Below the pieces are notes generated by a model. That model was not told the origin of the DNA. It ran no database searches and saw only the letters and a program-made list of their open reading frames with translations. The position numbers were made by a program, and so were the translations under genes. A stretch of 43,599 bases of DNA from Limnochordaceae bacterium (GTDB lineage: Bacteria; Bacillota; Limnochordia; Limnochordales; DUMU01): contig JADBKQ010000015.1 of the NCBI GenBank assembly GCA_014896305.1, positions 1 through 43,599 of the forward strand, in the 5' to 3' direction. This document shows, piece by piece, positions 10,981 through 19,812 of this stretch. Positions within the stretch are counted from its first letter, which is position 1, and each line of letters begins with the position of its first letter.

Positions 10981-11847
10981 TCACAAATCGCAGTCCCGGT
11001 GGCTGACCCGTACCTGGTAGCCGTCGGCCTCCAGCCGTTCGCCCAGTCTCTGAGCCACAGCAACCGAGCGGTGACGTCCCCCAGTACAGCCGATCCCAAT
11101 GACCAATTGTGACTTCCCTTCGCTGACGTAATGCGGTAGCACAAAGCTTATAAAGTCGTACAGCTTCTCCATGAATTGGCAACTGAGAGGCCAGCGGAAA
11201 ATGTACTCCACCACCGCCGGGTCAAGCCCTGTGAGCGGACGCAAGGACTCCACCCAGTGCGGATTGGGCAAAAACCGGACATCAAACACGAGATCGCAGT
11301 CGAGAGGGACGCCGTGCTTGAAGCCGAACGACAGAATACTGATCAACAGCGCCCGCCGTTCCCCACCTTCGCCCAGAAACGCCGTGGCGATGCGCTCCTT
11401 GAGCTCCCGAGGAGCCAAATGGCTGGTATCGATGATCCGGGAAGCTCGTCCGCGAATCCCTTCGAGACGCTTGCGCTCCTCCCGGACTCCGTCCAGAATG
11501 CTCCCCCCCTCTGGTGCCAAGGGGTGGCGGCGACGGGTCTCCTTGAAGCGCCGCACGAGGACTTCGTCTGAGGCCTCCAAAAAGAGGACCTGGTAGTGCG
11601 AACCGTGCCGTTCCAGATCCTCCAGGGCTTGATAGAGGTGGTCGAAGAAGAGGCCGCCCCGGATATCGCAGACAACGGCGACCCGTGTAATCGAGCCCGT
11701 CCGCGCCACCAACTCGGTAAAGGGCGGCAACAAGGCGGGGGGCAGGTTGTCCACGCAAAAAAAGCCCAGGTCCTCGAAGGAACGGATCGCTTCGGTCTTA
11801 CCCGCCCCAGACAGCCCGGTAATCAACACAAACTGGATATCCGCCAC
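10981..11847 (-). CDS. rapZ: RapZ/YvcJ-type nucleotide-binding protein (RNase adapter family)
   Basis: The 288-residue product has the P-loop GLSGAGKTEAIRSFEDLGF, a Walker-B-like VVCDIRGG, and the C-terminal signature VIGIGCTGGRHRSVAVAQRLGE of the RapZ/YvcJ family. In E. coli RapZ controls glmS expression through sRNA; in Bacillota the homologue YvcJ hydrolyses GTP and ATP and its RNA role is less clear. Start GTG with GGGGAGGGTGGGGGG upstream. It is 18 bases after nagB and in the same frame as whiA, with only a single TGA and about 100 bases between them. In Bacillus the order is rapZ-yvcK-whiA, so yvcK appears lost or relocated. The proximity to amino-sugar genes fits a link to glucosamine-6-P control, but that is inference. 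Confidence 0.94.
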   Translation of the reverse strand: MADIQFVLITGLSGAGKTEAIRSFEDLGFFCVDNLPPALLPPFTELVARTGSITRVAVVCDIRGGLFFDHLYQALEDLERHGSHYQVLFLEASDEVLVRRFKETRRRHPLAPEGGSILDGVREERKRLEGIRGRASRIIDTSHLAPRELKERIATAFLGEGGERRALLISILSFGFKHGVPLDCDLVFDVRFLPNPHWVESLRPLTGLDPAVVEYIFRWPLSCQFMEKLYDFISFVLPHYVSEGKSQLVIGIGCTGGRHRSVAVAQRLGERLEADGYQVRVSHRDCDL

Positions 11848-11865
11848 CTGCCCCCCACCCTCCCC

Positions 11866-12603
11866 CTAGCTCGCTTTTTGGAGTCGTGCTGCAGCCGCCC
11901 GGTCTACCAGCACGATCACATCCGGGTGACGCTGGAGAACAGAGGCAGGCACCTCTTCGCTTACCGGCCCGTGCACCGCCGCCCCGATCGCCGCCGCCTT
12001 GTTGGACCCATTGGCTAACAACAGAATGCGCCGGGCTTCCATGATCGTGGCGATCCCCATGGAAACAGCTTCCCGAGGGACCTGGTCCATGCTGGCAAAA
12101 AAGCGGGCATTCGCCGTCCGGGTGTCCGTCGTCAGCACACACCGGTGCGTCCGGCTGCTAAACGGCGTCCCGGGCTCGTTGAACCCAATGTGCCCGTTGT
12201 GTCCGATCCCGAGTACCTGCAGATCGATGCCACCCGCCCGGCGAATCTGTTCCTCGTAGCGTGCACACTCCGCATCGAGATCGGCCGCCACCCCGGACGG
12301 AATATGGACCGCTTCCGGCCTGATATTGATCTTGCTAAAGAGATTGTCCCACATGAAACGGTGGTAGCTGGCAGGGTGGTCATCCGCCAGACCCCAGTAC
12401 TCATCGAGGTTGAACGTCGTGACCCGGGAGAAATCCAGCCCTTCCTGCTGATGAAGCCGGACCAACTCCGCGTACAACCCCAGGGGGGTGCTCCCGGTGG
12501 CAAGCCCCAGTACCGCGGTGGGCTTTTTACGGATGAGATCCGCGATCAACTGGGCCGCTTGCCGGCTCATTTCGTCGTAATCATTGGCAACCCAGACCTG
12601 CAT
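11866..12603 (-). CDS. nagB: glucosamine-6-phosphate deaminase
   Basis: Converts glucosamine-6-P to fructose-6-P plus ammonia. The 245-residue protein has the family motifs LGLATGSTPLGLY, TTFNLDEYWGL (catalytic Asp region), VLGIGHNGHIGFNEPG (catalytic His/Glu) and a C-terminal RHPDVIVLVDRAAA. A GTG at 12606 and an ATG at 12603 are adjacent; I use the ATG, with AAAGGG about 9 nt upstream. It lies 130 bases after nagA and 18 bases before rapZ on the same strand. It is the last enzyme of the murQ-anmK-nagA-nagB salvage route encoded here. Confidence 0.96.
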   Translation of the reverse strand: MQVWVANDYDEMSRQAAQLIADLIRKKPTAVLGLATGSTPLGLYAELVRLHQQEGLDFSRVTTFNLDEYWGLADDHPASYHRFMWDNLFSKINIRPEAVHIPSGVAADLDAECARYEEQIRRAGGIDLQVLGIGHNGHIGFNEPGTPFSSRTHRCVLTTDTRTANARFFASMDQVPREAVSMGIATIMEARRILLLANGSNKAAAIGAAVHGPVSEEVPASVLQRHPDVIVLVDRAAAARLQKAS

Positions 12604-12736
12604 CACCGTCAGCCCTTTCTTTGCGGGGTTGGGAAAGCCGTTGTCCCTGCCCGCTGCCCCACGCCCGCCACATCCCCACTGCCGTATACCGATGCCTGGC
12701 CAAGACCGCCAGCATCCGGCCAGGACAGTGGCGTGC

Positions 12737-13993
12737 CTACTCGTCCCACACCAGCCACTGGCCCCGCACCATGCTCCGCTCTACCGTCAGGTCGGAAGAA
12801 AGTAATAGCAGGTCGGCATCCTTGCCGACGGCCAAACTACCCTTCCGATCCTGTACCCCCACACTCTCCGCCGGCGTCAGGGTGGCCATCCGGATGGCCT
12901 CCGGCAGCGGCACTCCGACCCGCGAAACCATGTTGGCCACGGCTTTTTCCATGCTCAGCGCACTGCCTGCCAGCGTCCCGTCCGCCAGGCGAACCGCCCC
13001 GTCCCGCAAAAAGACTTGCTTACCTGCCAGCTGGTACTCGCCCTCCGGCATGCCCATACCGGCCACTGCATCCGTTACCAGCGCCAACCGCCGCGCTCCC
13101 TTCAGCTCGTAGAGCACCCGCATCGCCCCTGGGTGAACGTGAATGCCGTCAGCGATGAGTTCACAGACCACGCCCGGCGAGGTGGTGACGGCGCCTACCG
13201 TGCCGGGATCCCGGTGGTGCAGGCCGGTCATGGCGTTGTAGGTGTGCGTGGCATGCTGCGCCCCCAGTGCCACTGCGGCCTTGGCCTGTTCATAGGTGGC
13301 CTGGGTGTGCCCGATGGACGCAACCACCCCATGCTCGACCAACCAGCGGATGGCTTCCAAACCGTGCGGTCGCTCCGGGGCGACGGTCATCATCCGGAAG
13401 GCTGGCCCCAAAACCTCCAGGAGTCGCTCGAGTTCAGCCGGGTCCATGTCCCGCAGAAAGGCTTCATTCTGTGCCCCTTTGCGGGCGCCCGAAAGGTATG
13501 GGCCCTCCAGGTGCATTCCGATTACGTCGGCTTCCTGTCGGGACTCTTGCGCCGTGGCCTCGGTTTGCTGCCGCATGACTGCCACCGTCGCCCGGGCTGC
13601 CTCCAGGAGGTTATCGGGAGAAGAAGTCGCCGTCGTCACCAGGAAGGAGGTCGTGCCATGCCGCCCATGGGTTCGGGCAACAGTCCGAATCGCCTCGGGG
13701 GTAGCGTCAAGGGCATCCTTCCCTCCTCCGCCGTGGATGTGTACATCAACATAACCAGGAACGACGTAACGGCCCTTCGCATCGACCCGGGTCAAGCTGG
13801 CGGCCTGCTCCTGCAGCCATGCTGCCTCCAGGACTTCGAAATCGGAGCGGCGGCCAACGAAGCCGATCCGTTCACCTACTATCGCCACCACTCCGTCCGG
13901 GATCACCTCATCCGGGGTGATCACCACTCCGCCCTCCACCAGGCAAGCAGCCGTCGCACGGCTGGCGGCACTGGACATACCGTCTTTGTTCAT
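12737..13993 (-). CDS. nagA: N-acetylglucosamine-6-phosphate deacetylase
   Basis: Removes acetate from GlcNAc-6-P to give glucosamine-6-P. Amidohydrolase fold; the 418-residue product shows the metal/substrate motifs VPGYVDVHIHGGGG, GMHLEGPYLSGARKGA (metal-binding Glu), ASIGHTQATYEQ, GAQHATHTYNAMTGLHHRDPG and LVTDAVAGMGMPEGEY (catalytic Asp). It is slightly longer than the usual ~380-390 because of an N-terminal extension and an insertion near residues 60-75 (LEAAWLQEQAASLTRVD). Start ATG 13993, GGGAGG about 13 nt upstream. It is 64 bases downstream of anmK. With murQ it turns MurNAc-6-P into glucosamine-6-P. Confidence 0.96.
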   Translation of the reverse strand: MNKDGMSSAASRATAACLVEGGVVITPDEVIPDGVVAIVGERIGFVGRRSDFEVLEAAWLQEQAASLTRVDAKGRYVVPGYVDVHIHGGGGKDALDATPEAIRTVARTHGRHGTTSFLVTTATSSPDNLLEAARATVAVMRQQTEATAQESRQEADVIGMHLEGPYLSGARKGAQNEAFLRDMDPAELERLLEVLGPAFRMMTVAPERPHGLEAIRWLVEHGVVASIGHTQATYEQAKAAVALGAQHATHTYNAMTGLHHRDPGTVGAVTTSPGVVCELIADGIHVHPGAMRVLYELKGARRLALVTDAVAGMGMPEGEYQLAGKQVFLRDGAVRLADGTLAGSALSMEKAVANMVSRVGVPLPEAIRMATLTPAESVGVQDRKGSLAVGKDADLLLLSSDLTVERSMVRGQWLVWDE

Positions 13994-14057
13994 TTACGCT
14001 GTATAACCTCCCTGCTGGTTTGTGTACGGGTTGGGAGGAAAACTCCCTTTTTGCTGA

Positions 14058-15425
14058 TCAATCTGATCCCATCATACCTCTTCCTCCCCCGTTTGGTCTC
14101 GCTCTTCCCGCGCCTGGCACGATCTCCCCCAGGATCACCGGATGACGAGCCCCTGTCACCTGCGGCAGATTGCCCGGCATCCCCAACCAGGTCGCGGCGG
14201 CAAGAATCGCAAACCCGACCGCCTCTTTGGCACTGGCTGGCCATTTGCCGGCCAGTGGCTGGCCGCCCTCGCCGTCATCTCCCCTATGGTGAACGTCTCC
14301 GCCGCCGCCACCATTCCGGGCGTCCCTGCCTTCCTCGCAGTTTCCATCTGCTGGGTTTCCATGTCCCTCCACCAATACCCGCCCCACCGCCGGGTGAACT
14401 GCGCCCCCCAGCTCCGCCAGCGCCTCCCGGATCATGCGCAGCAGCGTAGGGTTTTGGCTGCCCCCGCCGCTGATCCAGACCTCGTCCACCCGGCCACCGG
14501 TCCGGGGCAAGATCCAGTGGGCATACTGGTGGGCCAGGCTCGCCGCGGTCAGCCAGGTGGCCGTCGCCACGGCATCAGCGGGCAGACCGCCCCGCTGCCG
14601 TACCCGTTCGATCAACTGCTTCGCGTACGGTCGCCCGTAACGTTCCCGCCCCGTCGTTTTGGGCGGTGGCTGGGCAAAATAGCGATCCTCTTCCAACAAG
14701 CTGGCGACCAGCTCCTTGTCAGGCCGTCCCTCGGCTGCCCACCGTCCCCCTTCGTCATATCGCAACGCTTCCTGGGACAACTCCGCCACGACACCGTCGA
14801 TGACCATGTTGCCAGGGCCGGTGTCGAACGCGAAAACCCGCTCCGGCCCACCCCCTGCTGGCAGGCAGGTAGCATTGCCGATACCCCCCAGATTCTGCAG
14901 CACCCGGGTAAGATGCGGGTCGGTGTATAAGAGAGCATCGACGTAGGCGATCAGCGGCGCTCCCTGCCCCCCCGCCGCCATGTCGCGGACCCGGAAATTG
15001 GCCACCGTGGTGATGCCCGTCCGCTCGGCGATCACCGCGGGCTCACCAATCTGCAGCGTGGAACGGACCTGCCAGTCTCCCACAGTCTCCGGTGTGGGAA
15101 TGTGATAGACCGTCTGTCCATGGGAACCGATGACCGTCACCTGCTGCGGCGATACTCCCGCCTGCTGCAACAGGTCTTTTACTGCCTGGGCGAAATACTC
15201 CCCCAGGGCGAAGTTCCAGCGGCACAGGTCATCGACCCGTGCCTTTTGGGGATCGGCCAGCTCCAGCAGTTTGTGCTGAACCGCCGGCGGGTATGGTACC
15301 TGCCGGTAGGCTCGGAGCCGGACTGTGGGCCGCCCCGACGCCCGCCACTGCCGCTCGTCGATCTCGACCAGGGCAGCCTCTACGGCGTCCGCGGATGTGC
15401 CCGACATCAGCCCGATTGTGAGCAC
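14058..15425 (-). CDS. anmK: anhydro-N-acetylmuramic acid kinase with a Gly/Asp-rich C-terminal insertion
   Basis: Phosphorylates and opens 1,6-anhydro-MurNAc to MurNAc-6-P for wall recycling. Motifs: N-terminal IGLMSGTSADAVEAAL (ATP loop), VIGSHGQTVYHIP, LQIGEPAVIAERTGI, LQNLGGIGNATCLP, FDTGPGNMVIDG (catalytic Asp) and VWISGGGSQNPTLLR. The start is GTG 15425 with GGAGGT six nt upstream; an upstream 35-codon open extension lacks family similarity. The 455-residue length exceeds the usual ~370-390. A run of roughly 40 residues rich in Gly, Asp, Glu and His (with GGGGGD and HHRGDDGEGG, about 14235-14370) splits the conserved segment that normally reads as one block before KEAVGFAILA. The frame is preserved on both sides, so the enzyme may still fold. 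It follows murQ after 28 bases. Confidence 0.94.
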   Translation of the reverse strand: MLTIGLMSGTSADAVEAALVEIDERQWRASGRPTVRLRAYRQVPYPPAVQHKLLELADPQKARVDDLCRWNFALGEYFAQAVKDLLQQAGVSPQQVTVIGSHGQTVYHIPTPETVGDWQVRSTLQIGEPAVIAERTGITTVANFRVRDMAAGGQGAPLIAYVDALLYTDPHLTRVLQNLGGIGNATCLPAGGGPERVFAFDTGPGNMVIDGVVAELSQEALRYDEGGRWAAEGRPDKELVASLLEEDRYFAQPPPKTTGRERYGRPYAKQLIERVRQRGGLPADAVATATWLTAASLAHQYAHWILPRTGGRVDEVWISGGGSQNPTLLRMIREALAELGGAVHPAVGRVLVEGHGNPADGNCEEGRDARNGGGGGDVHHRGDDGEGGQPLAGKWPASAKEAVGFAILAAATWLGMPGNLPQVTGARHPVILGEIVPGAGRARPNGGGRGMMGSD

Positions 15426-15453
15426 CGTTGCACCTCCACTGCCCCTCCGCCAG

Positions 15454-16380
15454 CTACCTGTGCAACAACTGCAGAGCTTCCCGTACCCGCCCCTGCGCCT
15501 GCTCCAGGGCCCGCCGGGCCACGGCGGCATCGACCGCCGCCAACAATGTCACAATGGCCACTTTGGTCTCCCCTCCGGCGGCTGCCAACGCTTGATGGCA
15601 CTCTTCCTCACTGGCTCCAGTAGCCAGCTCGATCATGCGGACCGACCGTCGCCGCAGCTTCTCGTTGGTGCTCCGCATGTCTACCATCAAGTTCGAGTAC
15701 ACCTTGCCGAGACGGATCATGGTGACGGTGGAGAGCATATTGAGCACCATCTTTTGTGCCGTGCCTGCCTTCATCCGGGTCGACCCCATGATCACTTCCG
15801 GACCGGTCACAGGAACGATCGCCACCTGTGCGTAGGCAGCGATGGGCGGGTTAGGGTTACAGGCCAGCCCGATCGTGACTGCCCCGACGCGGCCCGCATA
15901 TTTGAGCGCTCCGATCACGTAGGGAGTGCGGCCGCTGGCCGTGATCCCCACCACGACATCTCGGGACGTCAGCCCGCGGGCTCGCAGGTCGGTTTCCCCC
16001 GCGGCTTCGTCATCCTCTGCTCCCTCGTTCGCCTGCGACCAAGCCCGTTCGCCGCCGGCCATCACCGCCTGCACCAGCTGAGGATCGGTACCAAACGTCG
16101 GTGGGCATTCCGCTGCATCCAGCACACCCAGGCGGCCACTCGTCCCCGCCCCCACGTAGAAAAGCCGTCCCCCGGCCAGCAGGGAAGCCACGATCCGATC
16201 CACGGCTTGGGCAATCGCGTCCAACTGCGTTGCCACCGCCGCCGCCACCGTTTGGTCTTCCTCGTTGATCTTGCGCACGATCTCCCGGGTGGACCACCGA
16301 TCGATCTCGAGCGTCGCCGGGTTGCGCGCCTCGGTCAGCAGCCGATCCAGCGCTTCCTTTACCTCTCGTGCCTCTTGCAC
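15454..16380 (-). CDS. murQ: N-acetylmuramic acid 6-phosphate etherase
   Basis: Cleaves the lactyl ether of MurNAc-6-P to GlcNAc-6-P and D-lactate. The 308-residue SIS-domain protein has LFYVGAGTSGRLGVLDAAE followed by CPPTFGTDP (catalytic Glu), NEGAEDDEAAG (second active-site Glu region), VVVGITASGRTPYVIGAL and STRMKAGTAQKMVLNMLST. Start GTG at 16380; the ribosome site (GGGCGGTAGAG) is weak. First gene of the recycling set murQ-anmK-nagA-nagB, divergent from the DUF4912 gene across about 310 bases. Nothing in the window encodes the upstream transporter or NagZ. Confidence 0.96.
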   Translation of the reverse strand: MQEAREVKEALDRLLTEARNPATLEIDRWSTREIVRKINEEDQTVAAAVATQLDAIAQAVDRIVASLLAGGRLFYVGAGTSGRLGVLDAAECPPTFGTDPQLVQAVMAGGERAWSQANEGAEDDEAAGETDLRARGLTSRDVVVGITASGRTPYVIGALKYAGRVGAVTIGLACNPNPPIAAYAQVAIVPVTGPEVIMGSTRMKAGTAQKMVLNMLSTVTMIRLGKVYSNLMVDMRSTNEKLRRRSVRMIELATGASEEECHQALAAAGGETKVAIVTLLAAVDAAVARRALEQAQGRVREALQLLHR

Positions 16381-16691
16381 CTCTACCGCCCTTTCTCACC
16401 GTTCACCGTTGGTATGCCCGTTCGACACCGCTGCCGGACATTCCTTTCCGCCCCTGAGGCAGGAACCACTCGTACCCACTCGCGGCTCGCGTCGTGGCTG
16501 GGCCTGGCCTGCGAACACCCCGGCTTGGGTACCACTTCGTATCCACCGTACCCCAGCGCAGGGGTGGAAACGCCTTCGCCTGCACACACTAGCGACGCCT
16601 GGACCGAATACTGGTCGTGGCGAAAGCCCATAATAGTGCGGAACGCCCTCATTCCATCCCGCGCCCTTGGCAACCAAGGAGGGGAAATCAG
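16381..16691. other. intergenic region between divergent murQ and DUF4912 gene
   Basis: About 310 bases that should carry promoters for murQ (leftward) and the DUF4912-GH57 pair (rightward). Only the ribosome site AAGGAGGGG at 16676-16684 in front of the TTG at 16692 is clear. Open frames on both strands here are GC-driven and have no family similarity. I see no convincing sigma-A promoter or inverted repeat. Confidence 0.5.
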
Positions 16692-17816
16692 TTGTCCCAG
16701 GACTTCCTGGATGCGGCCGGGTCCGGTGAGACCCAGCCCTCGCCGCCTGGCACGGCCCACGCGCTGCACATTGCTGGTAAACCCCAGACCGAGAGTGCTA
16801 TGTCGCAACTCAGTGCCGGAGCGCAATCAGCGTCGCCGACCCTGGCGCCCGCAGTTACCCTTCCCGCGCCCACCCCCCCTGCCAACGGCAGCTCGTTCTC
16901 GTCGGGTGGAGGGCCAACGTCGACCCGCGCGCCAGCACCGGCAGCTGTCGTCGCCCCAGGACCCGCCCCCATGTTACCGACCCGCTACGGGGTGGATCGA
17001 CTGGTGCTCCTGGTCCGTGATCCATCCTGGCTTTACGCCTACTGGGAGGTTTCGGACGCCACCTGGGCGCACGCCCGGCGCTTGGCCGAGCCAGTTCCAA
17101 ACCCAGTCCCAAACGGAGTGGCAGCTGGCGCTGGCAGCGTGTGGGAGAAGAGTCGAACCATCTTACGGCTCATTTCTTTGGGTGAACCAGCGGCCGGCTG
17201 TGCTGCCGTCTGGGAGGCAGACGTAGGGACAGCCAACAACTGGTATATTCACCTGCCAGATCGAGGCCGGCCTTTGCAGGCCGAGCTGGTACAACGACTG
17301 CCTGACGGCCGTGAGATCTCCCTGCTCCGGTCAAACATTGCGTTTCTGCCGCCTGCGGAACCCAGCAGCCTGGTGGACGAAGAATGGCTCACGATCGAAG
17401 AAGTGTGGGAACGGTTCCTTGGTCTGCAGCCGGGAGCCGGGTCGGAACAGATTCTACGGGCCATGCAGACTCGTTGGCAACGCCACCTGGCTTCGCCGGG
17501 AGCTCCCGCTTTGGCCTTGATGAGCCCGGGGTTCAGCCCTGGCTTTTCCTGGGGCAAACAGCCTCCGTCGGCCCAGGTCTCCCAGCTCCTATGGCTCCAG
17601 GTGGGCACGGATTTGGTCCTGTACGGAGCCACCGACCCCAGCGCCGAGGTCCGGGTGGGAGGAACACCGGTCACACTGCAGCCGGACGGGAGTTTCCACT
17701 TGCGATTCACGCTGGAGGATGGAGAACTGGTGCTGCCGGTTACCGCCCACCAACCGCAGACGGGGCAGCGCCAGCAGGTCACGATCAGCGTGCAACGGGC
17801 CAGCCGCCATGATTAG
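16692..17816 (+). CDS. DUF4912 domain protein
   Basis: A 374-residue protein with an Ala/Pro/Ser/Thr-rich, probably disordered N-terminal ~95 residues, followed by a DUF4912 domain: YGVDRLVLLVRDPSWLYAYWEVSD, an ILRLISLGEP segment, NNWYIHLPDRGRPLQAELVQRLPDG and a C-terminal DEEWLTIEEVWERFLGL. A second beta-rich module follows (residues about 300-370; VLYGATDPSAEVRVGGTPV, resembling a small Ig-like domain). The chosen start is TTG 16692 because AAGGAGGGG ends seven nt upstream; a GTG at 16617 has no ribosome site and an internal ATG at 16800 would still keep the domain. DUF4912 has no settled biochemical role. Its frequent neighbours are GH57 and glycosyltransferase genes, as here, so a carbohydrate-binding or scaffold part in alpha-glucan metabolism is inference. 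Confidence 0.88.
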   Translation: MSQDFLDAAGSGETQPSPPGTAHALHIAGKPQTESAMSQLSAGAQSASPTLAPAVTLPAPTPPANGSSFSSGGGPTSTRAPAPAAVVAPGPAPMLPTRYGVDRLVLLVRDPSWLYAYWEVSDATWAHARRLAEPVPNPVPNGVAAGAGSVWEKSRTILRLISLGEPAAGCAAVWEADVGTANNWYIHLPDRGRPLQAELVQRLPDGREISLLRSNIAFLPPAEPSSLVDEEWLTIEEVWERFLGLQPGAGSEQILRAMQTRWQRHLASPGAPALALMSPGFSPGFSWGKQPPSAQVSQLLWLQVGTDLVLYGATDPSAEVRVGGTPVTLQPDGSFHLRFTLEDGELVLPVTAHQPQTGQRQQVTISVQRASRHD

Positions 17817-17913
17817 CCGCAGATCGGCGGCGGCGCACCGGCATGACCGCTGGAGAGCCCGGGCGCTCACAGCCAGGTGGCGCCCCATTGCATTCATGAA
17901 GCATGAGGAAAGG

Positions 17914-17943
17914 TTAAGATAAACAGCCGAATTGTTCTATAAG
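17914..17943 (+). promoter_or_regulatory. candidate sigma-A promoter for the GH57 gene
   Basis: TTAAGA (17914-17919) and TATAAG (17938-17943) are separated by 18 bases in a locally AT-rich patch about 40 bases upstream of the GH57 start. Four of six and five of six consensus bases match. It may give the GH57 gene its own transcript in addition to read-through from the DUF4912 gene. Confidence 0.4.
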
Positions 17944-17982
17944 TTGGCTTCAGGTAAGAGGTAGTAGTTGGAGGTTAGCAAC

Positions 17983-19812
17983 GTGGCACAGGCCATCCCT
18001 GTTATGGCAGAACGTGGGCGTCCAGTTCATTTGAAAGCCGGAGAACCGGTAGGATATGTAGCTTTACTGTTACATGCCCACCTGCCGTTTTTGCGACATG
18101 TGGATTTGGAAACACAGTTAGAAGAAGATTGGCTGTACGAAGCCATTACAGAGACCTACATCCCCTTACTCAATCTCTTTTTACGCTTGCGGGATGAAAA
18201 CGTCCCCTTTCAACTGGCGATGTCGCTGACTCCCCCTCTCATGAGCATGTTGGCCGACCCTCTGCTCATGGAACGGTACGAGCGACGCCTGCACCTCTTG
18301 ATCGAGCTGGCCGAAAAGGAAGTGGAGCGCACCCGCTGGCAACCCCAGGTGCAACCATTGGCGCAGATGTATCTGGACTGGTTCAGGGACACACTTCATA
18401 CGTTCACCCACCGTTACCAGCGCCGCCTGCTGCCCTGGTTCGCGTCGCTCCACCAGAGCGGGCATGTGGAGATCGTGGCCTCCGCCGCCACGCACGGCTA
18501 CTTACCCTTGATGGATATCCATCCGGAAGCGGTTCGGGCGCAGGTGCTGGTGGGTGTCGAGACCTTCCGGCGGCTGCTGGGGCAAGAACCCGGCAGTCTC
18601 TGGCTGCCCGAGTCAGGGTATACGCCGGTCGTCGAGCCATTTCTGGTGGAAGCGGGGATACGGTCCATCTTTCTGGACAGCCACGGACTGCTGTACGCCC
18701 AACCCCGCCCCCGTTACGCCGTCTACGCCCCTATCTATACTCCTAACGGAGTTGCCTGTTTCGGCCGGGACTGGGAGACATCCAAGCAGGTATGGAGCGC
18801 TGACGAAGGCTATCCGGGGGATCCGGTCTATCGTGAATTCTACCGTGACATCGGCTGGGATCTGGATTTCGACTACCTCCGCCCCTACTTGCGGGGGTCT
18901 TTCCGGCATGCGCTGGGAATCAAGTATCACCGCATCACGGGGCGGGGACAAGACCACAAGGAGTATTACCAGCCGGCCGCCGCCCGGCAGCAGGCAGCGG
19001 TTCACGCCGGCAACTTCCTGTTTAATCGCGAGCACCAGGCGGAGTTCCTGCGGACTCGCATGGACCGGCCGCCCATCATTTTCGCTCCCTACGACGCGGA
19101 GCTGTTCGGGCACTGGTGGTTCGAAGGGCCGGCATTCCTGGAGTACTTCCTGCGCAAGGCTGCCTATGACCAGATGACCATCGCCACCATCAGCCCTTCT
19201 GCCTATCTGGCCGCGTATCCCCGCCAGCAGGTGGCCATTCCTTCCGTCTCCAGCTGGGGTTACAAAGGCTACCACGAAGTCTGGCTGGAGGGGGCGAACG
19301 ATTGGCTGTACCGGCATCTGCATCACGCGACCGAGCGGCTGGTCCAGTGGGCCAACCGGGCCACCCTGGCCCCGGCGCACTACGCCGATGCGGACCCGGG
19401 AACGGGCATCATGCGGTCATCCCGGTTGGGACCGGCCCGCGCGGAGAGGCCAAACGATTGGACGCAGCGGGCGCTCGACCAGGCGGCACGGGAACTGCTG
19501 CTGGCTCAATCCAGCGACTGGGCGTTCATTTTGAAGACGGGGACGGTCGTGGAGTATGCTCGGCGTCGCTTTGCTCAGCATATTGAACGGTGCACCCGGC
19601 TGCTAGACATGGTGGACCGCGGCCAGGTCGATCCCGCAGTCGTCGCCCAGATCGAGCGCCAGGACGAGATCTTCCCCTGGCTCGACTACCGCGTGTACAG
19701 CACTCGGGCGCTTCCGGCGGTCATGCAACACTGGCAGTTCACCGAGAGGACCACGGGAGGGCCTTACGTTAAGGTCCCAGTGGAACGCGTCGGCACACCG
19801 GCGGCAGGGTAA
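17983..19812 (+). CDS. glycoside hydrolase family 57 protein, 1,4-alpha-glucan branching enzyme type (DUF1957 C-terminal domain)
   Basis: The 609-residue product has the GH57 layout: N-terminal LLLHAHLPFLRH (family block 1), SAATHGYLPLM, the nucleophile block SLWLPESGYTPVVE (Glu at about residue 210), the acid block FAPYDAELFGHWWFEGP (Asp at about residue 371) and the C-terminal DUF1957 helical domain with SSWGYKGYHEVWLEGANDW and SSDWAFILKTGT. These are the residues expected for a GH57 branching enzyme, which forms alpha-1,6 branches in glycogen-like glucan. Start GTG 17983 with GGAGGT seven nt upstream, preferred over TTG 17968, which overlaps that ribosome site. Downstream of the DUF4912 gene and convergent with a GT4 glycosyltransferase. 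The stop codon lies within an 18-base tandem repeat. Confidence 0.92.
   Translation: MAQAIPVMAERGRPVHLKAGEPVGYVALLLHAHLPFLRHVDLETQLEEDWLYEAITETYIPLLNLFLRLRDENVPFQLAMSLTPPLMSMLADPLLMERYERRLHLLIELAEKEVERTRWQPQVQPLAQMYLDWFRDTLHTFTHRYQRRLLPWFASLHQSGHVEIVASAATHGYLPLMDIHPEAVRAQVLVGVETFRRLLGQEPGSLWLPESGYTPVVEPFLVEAGIRSIFLDSHGLLYAQPRPRYAVYAPIYTPNGVACFGRDWETSKQVWSADEGYPGDPVYREFYRDIGWDLDFDYLRPYLRGSFRHALGIKYHRITGRGQDHKEYYQPAAARQQAAVHAGNFLFNREHQAEFLRTRMDRPPIIFAPYDAELFGHWWFEGPAFLEYFLRKAAYDQMTIATISPSAYLAAYPRQQVAIPSVSSWGYKGYHEVWLEGANDWLYRHLHHATERLVQWANRATLAPAHYADADPGTGIMRSSRLGPARAERPNDWTQRALDQAARELLLAQSSDWAFILKTGTVVEYARRRFAQHIERCTRLLDMVDRGQVDPAVVAQIERQDEIFPWLDYRVYSTRALPAVMQHWQFTERTTGGPYVKVPVERVGTPAAG

Noticed and set aside
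15325-17226. Plus-strand open frame of 633 codons opposite murQ and into the DUF4912 gene
   Set aside because: Pro/Arg/His-rich antisense translation of murQ; GC-rich DNA leaves such frames open.
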